Positions 8,686-18,609 of a stretch of DNA of 48,339 nt are shown here, piece by piece (positions within the stretch are counted from its first letter, which is position 1; each line of letters opens with the position of its first letter). The translations under genes and the position numbers were made by a program. The notes below the pieces were generated by a model. It searched no databases. It saw nothing but the letters and a program-made list of their open reading frames with translations, and was not told where the DNA came from. This DNA is from Verrucomicrobiota bacterium (GTDB taxonomy: Bacteria > Verrucomicrobiota > Verrucomicrobiia > Limisphaerales > J093): contig JAAYVR010000210.1 of the NCBI GenBank assembly GCA_012517065.1, positions 1 to 48,339 on the forward strand. The letters run 5' to 3'.

Positions 8686-9072
8686 CTACCAAACGTAACA
8701 TATAACCTCGCCGCCAACGTTGGCCCTGCGTGCTTCAGCACCCGTCATCACGCCCCGGGACGTTGACAATATCGCAATCCCCATGCCGCCCAAAACACGC
8801 GGTATGCTGTCCGCATCAACGTATTGCCGCAGCCCGGGCTTGCTAACCCGTTTCACACCCTCGATAACGCCCTTCCGCCCGTGAAACTTCAAACGAACCT
8901 TCAACGTCTTCTTGTTCGTTCCGTCCACGTGATAGTCCGCTATGTACCCCTCGCGCTTCAGCAGCATCGCAATCCGCTCCTTCAACGTCGAGTGGTTAAC
9001 TTCAACCTCGGCCACAAGTGCCTTGTTCGCATTGCGAATCCGAGTCAGAAAATCAGCAATCGGGTCCGTCAT
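8686..9072 (-). CDS. rpsH: 30S ribosomal protein S8
   Basis: S8 binds helix 21 of 16S rRNA and in E. coli represses the spc operon at the L5 gene. The 128-residue sequence starts MTDPIADFLTRIRNAN and contains the signature GGMGIAILSTSRGVMT with the terminal GGEVICYVW. Spacing to rpsN is 4 bp. I see no obvious S8-site mimic upstream of rplE by eye, though that needs folding to judge. Confidence 0.98.
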   Translation of the reverse strand: MTDPIADFLTRIRNANKALVAEVEVNHSTLKERIAMLLKREGYIADYHVDGTNKKTLKVRLKFHGRKGVIEGVKRVSKPGLRQYVDADSIPRVLGGMGIAILSTSRGVMTGAEARRANVGGEVICYVW

Positions 9073-9076
9073 ATTC

Positions 9077-9346
9077 TCACCAACTGGCTTTGGTCAAACC
9101 CGGTATCTGCCCGGCTAATGCCATCTCCCGGAAAGTCAAACGCGACACCCCAAACTTCCGCAGGTAACTATGCCGACGCCCCGTCACCTTGCAGCGGTTC
9201 ACTACCCGCACCGGACTCGCATCACGCGGCAGCTTGGCCAACCCAACGTAGTCCTTCTTGGCCTTCAGCTCCGCGCGAATCGCGGCGTACTTCTTCACCG
9301 TCGCCCGCTTCCGCTTGTCGCGCTCAATCCACGATTTCTTCGCCAT
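9077..9346 (-). CDS. rpsN: 30S ribosomal protein S14 (long, zinc-free form)
   Basis: S14 is a 30S head protein. At 89 residues and with a single cysteine ([16 protein letters not shown]), this is the long C- form that lacks the zinc ribbon of the 61-residue C+ form. It starts [14 protein letters not shown] and ends in the family tail [18 protein letters not shown]. By contrast, L36 in this block is the zinc-binding form. It lies between rplE and rpsH as usual. Confidence 0.97.
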   Translation of the reverse strand: MAKKSWIERDKRKRATVKKYAAIRAELKAKKDYVGLAKLPRDASPVRVVNRCKVTGRRHSYLRKFGVSRLTFREMALAGQIPGLTKASW

Positions 9347-9377
9347 ACTTCTGAAACTTTCTCACTCCAACGTTGTT

Positions 9378-9923
9378 TCACTTTCCTTCGCTAAACGGCA
9401 TCCCCAGCATCCTCAACAAATCCACTGCTTCCTCGTCAGTCTCCGCCGTCGTAACAATGGTCACATCCATCCCCTGGTGCCTCTTGATCTTGTCAAGGTC
9501 AATTTCCGGAAAGATCGTCTGATCGTCCAATCCCAAAGAATAACTGCCCCGCCCGTCAAAAGCCCGAACCGACAGCCCGCGGAAATCGCGGATGCGCGGC
9601 AATGCCGTGGCTATCAGCCTGTCCAAAAACTCGTACATCACCTCACGCCTCAAAGTCACATGACACCCGATCGGCTGCCCCTTCCGCAACTTGAAGTTCG
9701 CAACGCTCTTGCGCGACTTGTCAATCACCGGACGCCGTCCGGTGATCATCGCAAGGTCCTTCGCCGCATCTTCCACGGCTGTCTTCTCGAGGGATGAACT
9801 AACCCCCATGTGCACCACAATCTTCTCAAGCCGTGGCACCTGGTGGACGTTCTTGTACCCACGCTTGGCCATCAAAGCTGGCCGCACTTCCTCAAAGTAC
9901 TTTTGTTGAAGTCTTGGTTTCAT
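9378..9923 (-). CDS. rplE: 50S ribosomal protein L5
   Basis: L5 binds 5S rRNA and forms the bridge to S13. The 181-residue sequence shows VPRLEKIVVHMGV, the loop FKLRKGQPIGCHVTLR, and the terminal GMDVTIVTTAETDEEAVDLLRMLGMPF, all family hallmarks. It starts at the ATG at 9923, 11 bp after rplX, and rpsN follows after 31 bp. Confidence 0.98.
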   Translation of the reverse strand: MKPRLQQKYFEEVRPALMAKRGYKNVHQVPRLEKIVVHMGVSSSLEKTAVEDAAKDLAMITGRRPVIDKSRKSVANFKLRKGQPIGCHVTLRREVMYEFLDRLIATALPRIRDFRGLSVRAFDGRGSYSLGLDDQTIFPEIDLDKIKRHQGMDVTIVTTAETDEEAVDLLRMLGMPFSEGK

Positions 9924-9934
9924 GTCGCCTCAAC

Positions 9935-10210
9935 TCATGCAGCACTGGCCGGCTTCGGCCTGCGCGCCTGCCGCGCATCGTACTCATCCGCCCGCATAAC
10001 ATTCGAAATGTGAATGGACCCTTCCATCTCAACAATCTCACCCTGCGGACGCAACTGGCTCTTGCGCATGTGCCGCTTGATCATCTTCACGCCCTCAACA
10101 ATCACACGTTGCTTCTTCCTCAGCACACGTATAACCCGGCCGCGCTTGCCCTTCTCCGTACCGGAGAGAACAACCACCGTGTCGTTCTTCTTCACGTGAA
10201 ACTTGCGCAT
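9935..10210 (-). CDS. rplX: 50S ribosomal protein L24
   Basis: L24 is an early assembly protein of the large subunit. The ATG at 10210 giving MRKFHVKKNDTVVVLSG is chosen over an open frame 11 codons longer, because it gives the family N-terminus and leaves 4 bp after rplN. The KOW motif is at about residues 7-34 (DTVVVLSGTEKGKRGRVIRV). The 91 residues end in a basic Ala/Pro tail, shorter than the 104 residues of E. coli. Confidence 0.97.
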   Translation of the reverse strand: MRKFHVKKNDTVVVLSGTEKGKRGRVIRVLRKKQRVIVEGVKMIKRHMRKSQLRPQGEIVEMEGSIHISNVMRADEYDARQARRPKPASAA

Positions 10211-10214
10211 GGCT

Positions 10215-10580
10215 TCAAATAACTTCAGGAGCAAGGGACACAATTTTCATAAACTTCAAATCTCGCAGTTCCCTCGCCACAGGACCGAAAATCCGTGTCC
10301 CCTTCGGATTCAGGTCGTTGTCAATGATCACTATCGCGTTCGAGTCAAATCTCAAATACGACCCGTCACTCCTGTGGATGGCCTTCCTGGTCCTCACCAC
10401 AACCGCCGTCACAACGTCCCCTTTCTTCACCGCACCGTCAGGCGCAGCCTCCTTGATGTGCGCCTTTATAATGTCACCAACACGCGCATAACGCTGGTTC
10501 CGACCCAGCACGCCAATCGCAGCAGCGCGCTTCGCGCCGGAATTGTCAGCCACCTCAAGTATCGATCGAACCTGCAACAT
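10215..10580 (-). CDS. rplN: 50S ribosomal protein L14
   Basis: L14 forms an intersubunit bridge and is the target of the silencing factor RsfS. The ATG at 10580 ([17 protein letters not shown]) is the family start; the open frame runs 19 codons further upstream into rpsQ sequence and is rejected. The 121 residues contain [11 protein letters not shown] and [13 protein letters not shown]. It is 4 bp from both rpsQ and rplX. Confidence 0.98.
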   Translation of the reverse strand: MLQVRSILEVADNSGAKRAAAIGVLGRNQRYARVGDIIKAHIKEAAPDGAVKKGDVVTAVVVRTRKAIHRSDGSYLRFDSNAIVIIDNDLNPKGTRIFGPVARELRDLKFMKIVSLAPEVI

Positions 10581-10584
10581 AAAT

Positions 10585-10890
10585 TCAACCCTCCGTAACC
10601 CCGGCGGTAGCAAGCCCGGAAACTTGCTCCCGCCCAATGATTTCCACCAAACGCCACCTCTTCAGCTTCGACAATGGACGCGTCTCGCTGATGCGCACCA
10701 CGTCGCCAACCTTCGCCTCGCCCTTCTCATCATGAGCGTAAAGCTTCTTGTAACGCGTTATCACCTTCTTCAAACGCGGATGACGCAGCCGCCGCTCAAC
10801 ACGCACGACTATCGTCTTGTCCATTCTGTCAGACAAAACAACGCCCACCCGCTCTTTCCGCATTCCCCGATCTTTCTGTAAATCCGACAT
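10585..10890 (-). CDS. rpsQ: 30S ribosomal protein S17
   Basis: S17 is a primary OB-fold binder of 16S rRNA. The core is recognised by [39 protein letters not shown] and [16 protein letters not shown]. The ATG at 10890 is preferred to a GTG two codons upstream. The 101-residue protein carries a C-terminal extension beyond the usual 84 or so residues. Confidence 0.97.
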   Translation of the reverse strand: MSDLQKDRGMRKERVGVVLSDRMDKTIVVRVERRLRHPRLKKVITRYKKLYAHDEKGEAKVGDVVRISETRPLSKLKRWRLVEIIGREQVSGLATAGVTEG

Positions 10891-10905
10891 AATCACACAA
10901 TAACT

Positions 10906-11124
10906 CTATCCTCGCGCCACTTTCCGGCGTAGCTCTGACAATACCGTCTCCACTCGCGCAATCTCCCGCCGCAAAAGCCGCAAGCGCGCCGGATTCTCCA
11001 GTCGGCTGCTCGCCTTCTGCAAACGCAGGTTGAACAGCTCCTGCCGCAAATCCCGGCTCATCGCGGCCAGCTCCACAGCCGTCTTTTCCCTGATCTCAGA
11101 CACTTTCTTAGCCGTCTTCGCCAT
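10906..11124 (-). CDS. rpmC: 50S ribosomal protein L29
   Basis: L29 is at the exit tunnel rim where nascent-chain factors dock. It is a 72-residue two-helix protein (KVSEIREKTAVELAAM; LRQELFNLRLQKAS). The ATG at 11124 is fixed by a near-consensus ribosome binding site, AGGAGG (11133-11138 on the other strand), eight bases upstream. A GTG three codons earlier would place that site inside the gene. It follows rplP by 12 bp. Confidence 0.97.
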   Translation of the reverse strand: MAKTAKKVSEIREKTAVELAAMSRDLRQELFNLRLQKASSRLENPARLRLLRREIARVETVLSELRRKVARG

Positions 11125-11136
11125 AGCTCCCACCTC

Positions 11137-11556
11137 CTATCCGCGCCGATGGCGCGAAACAAATTTCGTCGGCACCGGCAACTTGCTCGCCGCAAGCCTC
11201 AGCGACGTCCGCGCAACTTCCTCGGTCACACCGTCCACCTCAAACAGAATCGTCGCAGGCTTCACAACCGCAACCCAGCTCTCAACCGCGCCCTTGCCAG
11301 TTCCCATTCGCGTCTCCAAGGGCTTCTTCGTTATCGGCTTGTCAGGGAAAACCCGTATCCACATCTTGCCCCGGCGTTTCATGTGCCGGCTGATTGCCAC
11401 TCGCGCCGCCTCGATCTGTTTGGTATCCAACCAGCACCGCCCCAGCGCCTGCAATCCATACTCACCGTACGCAACCCGGTTGCAACGCGTCGCTAACCCC
11501 CTCCTGCTCCCACGCTGCTGTTTCCGGTACTTGACTCGTGATGGCATCATCGGCAT
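11137..11556 (-). CDS. rplP: 50S ribosomal protein L16
   Basis: L16 positions the aminoacyl-tRNA elbow in the A site. The 139-residue sequence shows the typical [12 protein letters not shown] start, FGLQAL-like [14 protein letters not shown], the R-rich [22 protein letters not shown] and [17 protein letters not shown]. An AGGAGAGG-like ribosome binding site precedes the ATG. It lies 24 bp after rpsC. Confidence 0.98.
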   Translation of the reverse strand: MPMMPSRVKYRKQQRGSRRGLATRCNRVAYGEYGLQALGRCWLDTKQIEAARVAISRHMKRRGKMWIRVFPDKPITKKPLETRMGTGKGAVESWVAVVKPATILFEVDGVTEEVARTSLRLAASKLPVPTKFVSRHRRG

Positions 11557-11580
11557 GGCAACATCCTCTCCTCTCTTCCG

Positions 11581-12258
11581 TTATTCCTTATCATCACGCG
11601 CCGCTGACCCCGCAGGCACGGACTTCTTCTCCGCCTTGGCCTCCCCGTGGCATATCCAACACTTGATCCCAAGCTTCCCATACACGGTGTTCGCCTCCGC
11701 AAACCCGTAGTCTATCTTCGCCCGCAACGTGTGCAGCGGCACACGCCCCTCATGGTACGTCTCCGACCTCGCCAACTCCGCCCCGCCAAGACGCCCCGCA
11801 CACCGAATCCGAATCCCCGCCGCCCCCTGATCCATCGCTGTCTGCACAGCCTTCTTCATCGCGCGCCGGAATGATATCCGCCGCTCCAACTGCAGAGCCA
11901 CGTTCTCCGCCACCAGTTGCGCGTTCAAATCCGGATTCTTCACCTCCAGCACATCTATGTATATCTCCTTGCCGGTCATCTTGCTCAATTCTTCTTTCAG
12001 CCGATCAATCTCGGCGCCTTTCCTCCCTATGACCACGGCAGGCCTCGCTGTGAAAATCGTCACTCGACATCTGTTGGCGGCTCGCTCAATCTGAATCTTC
12101 GGCACGGCCGCCGATTCCAGCTTGCTCTTCAGAAACTCGCGAATCTTGGTGTCCTCCACTAAAAGGCCCCCAAAGTCACGCCTGTTGGCATACCACCGAG
12201 ATTGCCAGTCTCTGTTGACCGCAACTCTCAACCCAATCGGATTGGTTTTCTGACCCAT
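11581..12258 (-). CDS. rpsC: 30S ribosomal protein S3
   Basis: S3 lines the mRNA entry tunnel. The 225-residue protein has the [18 protein letters not shown] start, a KH type II domain with the GRKG loop ([19 protein letters not shown], about residues 72-90), and the S3 C-terminal domain ([20 protein letters not shown]). A short acidic/Lys tail closes the protein. Spacing to rplV is 5 bp. Confidence 0.98.
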   Translation of the reverse strand: MGQKTNPIGLRVAVNRDWQSRWYANRRDFGGLLVEDTKIREFLKSKLESAAVPKIQIERAANRCRVTIFTARPAVVIGRKGAEIDRLKEELSKMTGKEIYIDVLEVKNPDLNAQLVAENVALQLERRISFRRAMKKAVQTAMDQGAAGIRIRCAGRLGGAELARSETYHEGRVPLHTLRAKIDYGFAEANTVYGKLGIKCWICHGEAKAEKKSVPAGSAARDDKE

Positions 12259-12263
12259 GGCAA

Positions 12264-12611
12264 TTACTGATCCAAATTAAATTGATCTGACAACACTATT
12301 CTGATGTGACACCGTCGCTTCAGAACCGGCCCTGCAGAACCCCGCGCCTTCGCAACATACCGCTTCAATGGCGTCGCCGTCCCAGCCACCGCTTCCTTGA
12401 TCCAAAGCACATCGGGCTTCAAATTGTGATTGTGCTCAGCGTTCGCCATCGCCGATTTCAGCGTCTTGGCGACCAGCCGCGCAGACTTCCGCGGCACCGC
12501 CGCCAGCACAGCAGCAGCATCCACCGCCCGCATGCCCTGAACCTGGCGCACCACCTCGCGCATCTTTTGCGCCGACATCGGCGCGTTCCGTGTTATGGCC
12601 TTGACTTCCAT
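12264..12611 (-). CDS. rplV: 50S ribosomal protein L22
   Basis: L22 contributes the beta-hairpin that narrows the exit tunnel, the site of macrolide-resistance changes. The ATG at 12611 ([16 protein letters not shown]) is used; the 43 extra upstream codons overlap rpsS in another frame and have no family match. The 115 residues include [17 protein letters not shown] and the hairpin-containing [22 protein letters not shown]. Spacing to rpsS is 4 bp. Confidence 0.97.
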   Translation of the reverse strand: MEVKAITRNAPMSAQKMREVVRQVQGMRAVDAAAVLAAVPRKSARLVAKTLKSAMANAEHNHNLKPDVLWIKEAVAGTATPLKRYVAKARGSAGPVLKRRCHIRIVLSDQFNLDQ

Positions 12612-12615
12612 ACTG

Positions 12616-12897
12616 CTACTTCGCTTCCGCTTTGGCCGTGTGCGCACCGTGCTTCTTGAACGTCCGCGTCGGTGCAAACTCGCCAAGTTTGTGCCCAACC
12701 ATGTTTTCCGTGACAAAAACGGGAACGAATATTTTCCCATTGTGCACGTTGAACGTCAAGCCCACGAAATCAGGCGTGATCGTTGATCGACGCGACCATG
12801 TCTTGATCGCCGTCTTTGACTTCGTTTCCCTCGCCTTCTGAATCTTCTCCAGAAGAGGCAAATCAACAAACGGACCTTTCTTTATCGACCGTGCCAT
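12616..12897 (-). CDS. rpsS: 30S ribosomal protein S19
   Basis: S19 partners with S13 in the 30S head. The 93-residue sequence starts [19 protein letters not shown] and contains the nearly invariant [20 protein letters not shown], ending in an Ala/Lys tail. It is in standard S10-operon order, 6 bp after rplB and 4 bp before rplV. Confidence 0.98.
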   Translation of the reverse strand: MARSIKKGPFVDLPLLEKIQKARETKSKTAIKTWSRRSTITPDFVGLTFNVHNGKIFVPVFVTENMVGHKLGEFAPTRTFKKHGAHTAKAEAK

Positions 12898-12903
12898 ACG
12901 CCA

Positions 12904-13758
12904 TTACCTTGATTTCATCGGACGTCCATCTCGCCGAATCACTATGAACCTGCTGGACCGCTTCCGCCTGTCGCGCGTCCGGTACCCCTTCGCCAGCAGC
13001 CCCCACGGCGAAGTCAATTGTTGCCAGCCACCACCGCTCTTCGCCTTGCCAGCACCACCGCCATTTGGGTGATCAACCGGATTCCGCGCCACACCGCGCG
13101 TGATCGGCCTTATCCCAAGATGACGGGACCGCCCCGCCTTCCCCAATACCACATTCTCATGCTCCAAATTCCCAACCTGGCCTATCGTCGCGTAGCATTT
13201 CTCGTTTATCTTCCGAATCTCCCCGGAAGGCAAACGCACCAATGCGTAACCTTCGTCCCGCGACATCAGCGTCGCCGCCCCACCAGCAGCACGCACAAGT
13301 TGACCACCACGCCCAGGTATCAACTCAATGTTGTGAATCGACAACCCAACAGGAATCGACTTCAACGGCAAACTGTTCCCCACTTCAGGCGGCGCGTCCG
13401 GACCGCTCATCAGCGTCGCGCCAACCCGCAAACCGTCCGGCGCAATTATGTACCTCTTCTCCCCATCCTTGTACTCCAACAGCGCTATCCGCGCAGACCG
13501 GATCGGATCATATTCAATCGCCTTAACGGTCGCTGCCACGCCAATCTTGTTCCGCTTGAAATCAATTATCCGGATTTTCTGTTTGTGCCCGCCACCTATA
13601 CCGCGCGCAGTAACACGACCATAACAGTTCCGCCCCCCGGTCTTCTTCCGCACCTCAACCAGCTTCCGCTCAGGACGGCCCTTCGTCACCTCATCAAAAC
13701 TGGCGACGGTTATGTACCGCCTCGACGGAGTAATCGGTCTGAATGTTTTTACAGCCAT
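12904..13758 (-). CDS. rplB: 50S ribosomal protein L2
   Basis: L2 is a core 23S binder needed for subunit association and peptidyl transfer. The 284-residue protein has the [17 protein letters not shown] and [18 protein letters not shown]-terminal domain motifs and the C-terminal [15 protein letters not shown] segment containing the conserved histidine near the peptidyl-transferase centre. It lies 14 bp after rplW. Confidence 0.98.
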   Translation of the reverse strand: MAVKTFRPITPSRRYITVASFDEVTKGRPERKLVEVRKKTGGRNCYGRVTARGIGGGHKQKIRIIDFKRNKIGVAATVKAIEYDPIRSARIALLEYKDGEKRYIIAPDGLRVGATLMSGPDAPPEVGNSLPLKSIPVGLSIHNIELIPGRGGQLVRAAGGAATLMSRDEGYALVRLPSGEIRKINEKCYATIGQVGNLEHENVVLGKAGRSRHLGIRPITRGVARNPVDHPNGGGAGKAKSGGGWQQLTSPWGLLAKGYRTRDRRKRSSRFIVIRRDGRPMKSR

Positions 13759-13772
13759 CGCAAATCACCTCC

Positions 13773-14054
13773 TCACGTCAACACAATCTTGTCCCCTTCC
13801 TTGAGCGTAACAATCGCCTTCTTCCATCCAGGCGAACGCCCGGCCGACCGCGTAAGACGCCGACGCAGTTTGCCGCGCACGTTCATCGTCCGCACGTTGA
13901 TCACCTTCACCTTGAACAATTCCTCAACCGCCCGCCTAATCTGAATCTTCGTAGCTCGACGGTCAGCCACAACCGTGTACTGGTTGTACTTCTCCGTCTG
14001 AATACTGCCTTTCTCTGTCAAACGGGCAGTCTTGATGATCTCAAATGGATTCAT
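13773..14054 (-). CDS. rplW: 50S ribosomal protein L23
   Basis: L23 is the docking site for trigger factor and SRP at the tunnel exit. The ATG at 14054 (MNPFEIIKTARLTEKG) is chosen; a frame 12 codons longer overlaps rplD. The 93 residues show the KIQIRRAVEELFKVKVINVRT motif followed by a basic RGKLRRRLTRSAGRSPGWKKA loop. It starts one base after the rplD stop. Confidence 0.97.
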   Translation of the reverse strand: MNPFEIIKTARLTEKGSIQTEKYNQYTVVADRRATKIQIRRAVEELFKVKVINVRTMNVRGKLRRRLTRSAGRSPGWKKAIVTLKEGDKIVLT

Positions 14055-14055
14055 G

Positions 14056-14679
14056 TCACTTAAGCCGTTCTTCCACCTGCTTAAACCCAAGCCGCGTGAA
14101 CAATAGCTTGTCGTAACGCAACACCTGATAGGTGTTCAGTTCCCGACCGGTCGTAATGTCCACACCCGGCACATTCCGCGCCGCCAACATCAAATTCCTG
14201 TCGCCCCCCTCACACACAACAAGCGTCTTCAGCGCACCCAACTCCAGCGCCCCAAGCACCCCCACAAACTCCTTCGTCTTCGGCGCCGAAAGTTTCAAAT
14301 CCTCAACAACCATCACATCACCAGCCTTCAGACGCTCGCTCAATGCCTTCCTCAAACCAAGCATCTTCGCCGTCTTCGGCAGTTTCTTGCTGTAATCCCG
14401 TGGCTTCGGACCAAACACAACACCCCCACCCACCCACAACGGCGATTGAAATGAACCTGCCCGAGCTCGCCCGGTCCCCTTCTGCCGCCACGGTTTCTTG
14501 CCCGTCCCGGCAACTTCCCCCATCGTCTTCGTGCTCGCCGTGCCACTGCGCCGATTCGCCAAATGCGCTACAACACTGTTGTGCACCGCCTGCGTGCCAC
14601 GACCGTCTTCAACCAGCGAAAATCCAACTTCAATCTCGCCCGTCGCCTGCCCTTTGATGTCTTTGACCGTAAGTTTCAT
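14056..14679 (-). CDS. rplD: 50S ribosomal protein L4
   Basis: L4 has a globular domain and an extended loop reaching the exit tunnel; in E. coli it also represses the S10 operon. The 207-residue protein starts MKLTVKDIKGQATG at the ATG at 14679 (a GTG four codons earlier is less likely). It has the tunnel-loop segment KKPWRQKGTGRARAGSFQSP at about residues 60-80. It follows rplC by 8 bp and abuts rplW. Confidence 0.97.
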   Translation of the reverse strand: MKLTVKDIKGQATGEIEVGFSLVEDGRGTQAVHNSVVAHLANRRSGTASTKTMGEVAGTGKKPWRQKGTGRARAGSFQSPLWVGGGVVFGPKPRDYSKKLPKTAKMLGLRKALSERLKAGDVMVVEDLKLSAPKTKEFVGVLGALELGALKTLVVCEGGDRNLMLAARNVPGVDITTGRELNTYQVLRYDKLLFTRLGFKQVEERLK

Positions 14680-14687
14680 GGCCTGCC

Positions 14688-15524
14688 TCACTTACCAGAC
14701 TTCGCCCCACCCTTACCCTTGCTCTTTTCTTCGGCTTCCTTGGCCTTTCTCGCTCTCATCGCCTGCACAGCCGATTTCGGCATCTTCTTTGCCTCTCGGA
14801 TAATCACATAATCACCTTTGGCCCCGGGAATCGCGCCCTTCACCAATAATATGTGGTCCTCAGGCAGAACTTTTATCACCTCAAGGTTCTGCACCGTCCG
14901 CCGCACTTGCCCCATGTGCCCGGGCATCCGCAACCCACGCCGAACAGTCCCCGGAAACAAACGTTGGCCAATCGCGCCCGGCCGCCTGTGCCAGCCTTTC
15001 GAACCATGAGACAGATCGCCACCACGAAAACCATGCCGCTTCACAACACCCTCGAACCCGCGACCCTTCGTTATCCCGATCGCATCAACATAATCACCAG
15101 CAGCAAACATCCCCGGACTGCCAGGACCAATCAGGTCGCCCGGCTTCACTTTCACCGGAAAATCACGAAATTCCCGAATCCTAGCAACACCACTGATCAC
15201 ACCAGGTTTGCCGCCATCCCCAGCCCCTGACTGTTTCCCTGCGCGTTTGTTCCCGCCTTCGCCTTCGCCACCGCCAGATGACCGCCCCTCCTTATCCGCC
15301 GGGAGCGCACCGTACTTGGCAAGGTGACCTATCATCGGCTTGGTTAGCCTGCGCAGTTTCCGGTCCCCAAACCCAAGCTGCACCGCGTCGTAGCCGTCTG
15401 TTTCCTTGCTCTTGCACTGCAAAACACGGTTTGGCCCCGCCAAAACTACCGTTACAGGTACAAGCCGCCCTTCCGCGTCATAGACGCGGGTCTGACCCAG
15501 TTTTCTGCCTAGCAAACCAAGCAT
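14688..15524 (-). CDS. rplC: 50S ribosomal protein L3 with a Gly/Lys-rich insertion
   Basis: L3 is an early assembly protein with a loop reaching the peptidyl-transferase centre. Conserved parts are GLLGRKLGQTRVYD at the start and, after residue 150, GFEGVVKRHGFRGG, SHGSKGWHRRPGAIG and RMPGHMGQVRRT. At 278 residues it is about 70 longer than usual. The excess is a glycine/lysine-rich stretch near residues 78-108 (GGGEGEGGNKRAGKQSG) and a Lys/Glu-rich C-terminal tail. It lies 3 bp after rpsJ. Confidence 0.97.
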   Translation of the reverse strand: MLGLLGRKLGQTRVYDAEGRLVPVTVVLAGPNRVLQCKSKETDGYDAVQLGFGDRKLRRLTKPMIGHLAKYGALPADKEGRSSGGGEGEGGNKRAGKQSGAGDGGKPGVISGVARIREFRDFPVKVKPGDLIGPGSPGMFAAGDYVDAIGITKGRGFEGVVKRHGFRGGDLSHGSKGWHRRPGAIGQRLFPGTVRRGLRMPGHMGQVRRTVQNLEVIKVLPEDHILLVKGAIPGAKGDYVIIREAKKMPKSAVQAMRARKAKEAEEKSKGKGGAKSGK

Positions 15525-15527
15525 ACG

Positions 15528-15836
15528 TCAAATCTTGATGGTTATGTCCACCCCAGCGGGCAAATTCAGTTTCTTAAGCTCGTCCACCGTCTTCGCAGTC
15601 GGTTCAAGTATGTCCAGCAACCGCTTGTGCGTCCGCTGCTCGAATGTCTCCATCGACTTCTTATCCGCATGTGGCGAACGGTGAACCGTAAACCGCTCGA
15701 TACGCGTCGGCAGCGGGATCGGCCCGGACACCATCGACCCTGTCCGTTTGACAGTATCAACTATTTCCTTCACCGACTGGTCAATAATCCGGTGGTCGTA
15801 CGCCTTAAGCCGGATTCGAATACGTTGTCGTGCCAT
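15528..15836 (-). CDS. rpsJ: 30S ribosomal protein S10 (NusE)
   Basis: S10 is a 30S head protein that also acts with NusB and NusG in antitermination. The ATG at 15836 ([20 protein letters not shown]) gives 102 residues with the conserved [22 protein letters not shown] loop; the open frame's 53 upstream codons overlap fusA and are rejected. It lies 25 bp after fusA; in E. coli tufA would sit between them. Confidence 0.98.
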   Translation of the reverse strand: MARQRIRIRLKAYDHRIIDQSVKEIVDTVKRTGSMVSGPIPLPTRIERFTVHRSPHADKKSMETFEQRTHKRLLDILEPTAKTVDELKKLNLPAGVDITIKI

Positions 15837-15861
15837 ACAAAGAACAAAATAAATTCCTGGT

Positions 15862-18039
15862 TTAACCTCGCATTTGCATCGCTCCGGCCGAATCCAAAAT
15901 GTCCCCAGCCAACCCGGCCGGAACAGGCTCGAACGAGTGCGGTTCCATCGAATATGAAGCCCGCCCCTTCGACAAAGAGCGAATCGCCGTCGCATACCCG
16001 AACATCTCGGACAACGGCACCAAAGCGTGCAAAATCACCGCGTTGTTTCTGGATTCTATGCTCGTTATCTTGCCCCGACGCCTGTTCAGGTCCCCGAGCA
16101 AATCACCCTGATACTCCTCCGGCGTCGTGCACTCGACCCGCATGATCGGCTCCAACAATATCGGCGCCGCCTTCCGCGCCGCATCTTTCAACGCAAAAAT
16201 CCCCGCCATCCTGAACGCCAGCTCGCTCGAGTCAACTTCATGATAGCTGCCGTCTATTATGTCCACCTTCACATCAACAATCGGATACCCCGCCAGCACC
16301 CCACCAGCAATCCCCTCTCGCAACCCGTCAATCACCGGTTGTATGTACTCCTTTGGAATCGCACCGCCAACAATCCGATTCTCTATCTCCACCCCTTTTC
16401 CACGGCCGTTCGGCGACAAATTGATCACAACATGACCGTATTGGCCTCGGCCGCCAGTCTGCCGAATAAACTTCCCTTCGCCCTCAGCCGCCCGCGTCAC
16501 AGTCTCCCTGTACGCTATCTGAGGCTGGCCAGCATTCGCCTCCACGCGATACTCCCGGAACAACCGATCGCGTATTATCTCCAAATGCAGCTCGCCCATC
16601 CCGGCAACAATCAGTTGCCCAGTCTCTTCGTTCGTGTACACCCTGAATGTCGGATCCTCCTCGGACAACCTCTGCAACCCCTCCATCAAACGGTCGCGAT
16701 CAGCTTTCGTCTTTGGCTCAATCGCCATTGACAACACCGGCTCGGGAAACGATGGCGGTTCAAGCATCACCGGCGCGTCCTCGTCACATAATGTGTCGCC
16801 CGTCGTAACGTTCCTCACGCCCACCAACGCAGCAATGTCCCCGGCATATACCGTCTCAACCTCCATCCGCTCATCCGCCTGAATCCGAAGCACACGGCTA
16901 ACCCGCTCCCGACGGCGCGTACGCGGATTGTAAATGGTGTCGCCCCTCTTCAGTTGGCCACGGTATGCCCTGAAAAACACCAGTTTCCCAACATATGGGT
17001 CGGTCCACAACTTGAATGCCAGCGCGCAAAACTTGCCCCTGTCATCCGATGCAACCTCCACAGGCACATCCGGATCGTCTGGATCCTGACCAACCGCCGC
17101 AGGAACTTCCAACGGCGACGGCAAGTAATCCACAATGGCGTCAATCAGAGGCTGCACCCCACGGTTGCGAAACGCAGACCCGCACAAAACCGGAACCATC
17201 TCCAGTTTGCATGTCAAACGCCGTATTGCAGCCTTGATGTCAAGTGGCCCAATCGGACGATCCTCAATCACAAGCGCGGCAAGATCATCGTCCTTGTTCG
17301 AAACTGCATCAATCAGCTCCGCCAACGCAATCTTCGCGCGTTCTTCATACTCGGCCGGAATCCTCGTCACTTCGTAACTCGCACCAGATTCGTCTTCGGG
17401 CGAATACAAAATCGCTTTCTGATTTATGATGTCTATAACCCCTTGGAACGAATCTTCCTTACCAATGGGCAGCGTCACCGGATAAGCATACGCACCCAGA
17501 CGCTTCCGCATCTGTGCAACCGCATTGTCAAAATCGGCGCCAACCCGGTCCATCTTGTTCACAAAAGCTATCCGTGGCACCCGGTACTTCGTCGCCTGAC
17601 GCCAAACCGTCTCGGATTGCGGCTGAACCCCGGCAACACCGCAGAAAACTGCAACAGCACCATCCAACACACGCATCGAACGCTCAACCTCGGCCGTGAA
17701 ATCAACGTGCCCCGGCGTGTCGATGATGTTGATCTGGTGTGGCACACCAGCGAAAAGCTTCTCCAAGCCCTCATCTTTCTGAGACCAATAGCACGTTATT
17801 GCAGCAGCAGTGATCGTTATCCCGCGCTCACGCTCCTGTTCCATCCAGTCGGTCACAGTGTTGCCATCATCAACATCCCCCATCCTGTGTATCAAACCGG
17901 TGTAAAAAAGTATTCGCTCGGTCGTCGTTGTCTTGCCGGCATCAATGTGCGCAGCAATCCCGATGTTCCGAAGCCGGTCCATCGAATACTCACGCTCCGG
18001 TGAACTCACAGATTTGCCGTTGTCTTTTACGCTTACCAT
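15862..18039 (-). CDS. fusA: elongation factor G
   Basis: EF-G is the GTPase that drives translocation. I start it at the ATG at 18039 ([11 protein letters not shown]), which has a GGTGGAG ribosome binding site about six bases upstream, giving 725 residues. The GTPase motifs are present: AHIDAGKTT (30-38), the switch segment [20 protein letters not shown] and NKMD. The later domains end in the normal [14 protein letters not shown] segment. An in-frame ATG at MDRLRNIG is a less likely alternative. It is 69 bp after rpsG. Confidence 0.97.
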   Translation of the reverse strand: MVSVKDNGKSVSSPEREYSMDRLRNIGIAAHIDAGKTTTTERILFYTGLIHRMGDVDDGNTVTDWMEQERERGITITAAAITCYWSQKDEGLEKLFAGVPHQINIIDTPGHVDFTAEVERSMRVLDGAVAVFCGVAGVQPQSETVWRQATKYRVPRIAFVNKMDRVGADFDNAVAQMRKRLGAYAYPVTLPIGKEDSFQGVIDIINQKAILYSPEDESGASYEVTRIPAEYEERAKIALAELIDAVSNKDDDLAALVIEDRPIGPLDIKAAIRRLTCKLEMVPVLCGSAFRNRGVQPLIDAIVDYLPSPLEVPAAVGQDPDDPDVPVEVASDDRGKFCALAFKLWTDPYVGKLVFFRAYRGQLKRGDTIYNPRTRRRERVSRVLRIQADERMEVETVYAGDIAALVGVRNVTTGDTLCDEDAPVMLEPPSFPEPVLSMAIEPKTKADRDRLMEGLQRLSEEDPTFRVYTNEETGQLIVAGMGELHLEIIRDRLFREYRVEANAGQPQIAYRETVTRAAEGEGKFIRQTGGRGQYGHVVINLSPNGRGKGVEIENRIVGGAIPKEYIQPVIDGLREGIAGGVLAGYPIVDVKVDIIDGSYHEVDSSELAFRMAGIFALKDAARKAAPILLEPIMRVECTTPEEYQGDLLGDLNRRRGKITSIESRNNAVILHALVPLSEMFGYATAIRSLSKGRASYSMEPHSFEPVPAGLAGDILDSAGAMQMRG

Positions 18040-18108
18040 CAATATCTCCACCGAGAAAAAGCGCCCCGGCCAGCCTTCGCCTGCGGGGCGCATTTTCAAT
18101 CCCGCGTC

Positions 18109-18582
18109 CTACCACCTGAAATGCGCGAACGCCTTGTTCGCCTGCGCCATCTTGTGCACTTCATCCCGCTTTCTTATGGCGTTGCCCTGTCCCTGACACG
18201 CCTCAAGTATCTCCGCAGCCAACGCCTGCCGCATCGGAATTCCCTTGCGGCTGTCCGCAAAATCAACTATCCACCGCATCGCCAAGGAAATCTGCCTGTC
18301 AGGCGGAACTTCCAACGGCACCTGGTAGGTCGCACCACCCACCCTGCGCGGTTTCACCTCAAGCCGCGGCTTCGCATTGTCTATCGCCCGTTGCAGTATC
18401 TCCAGCGGATTTGCCGTCGGATTCTTGCTCACGATCTCATCAAAAGCACCGTAAACAATCTTCTCAGCAACGGTCTTCTTCCCGCACTTCATCACTACGT
18501 CCACCAGCCTCGAAACCAACAATGAGTTGTATTTCGGATCCGGCAGAACCTCCCGTTTGATGGCTCGACGTCGTCGCGACAT
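18109..18582 (-). CDS. rpsG: 30S ribosomal protein S7
   Basis: S7 organises the 30S head and the E site and represses the str operon in E. coli. The 157-residue protein starts MSRRRRAIKREVLPDPKYNS and carries PRRVGGATYQVPLEV and the C-terminal ANKAFAHFRW. It lies 27 bp after rpsL and 69 bp before fusA. Confidence 0.98.
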   Translation of the reverse strand: MSRRRRAIKREVLPDPKYNSLLVSRLVDVVMKCGKKTVAEKIVYGAFDEIVSKNPTANPLEILQRAIDNAKPRLEVKPRRVGGATYQVPLEVPPDRQISLAMRWIVDFADSRKGIPMRQALAAEILEACQGQGNAIRKRDEVHKMAQANKAFAHFRW

Positions 18583-18609
18583 ATTCTCTCTCTGTTCCCG
18601 GCCAAAACT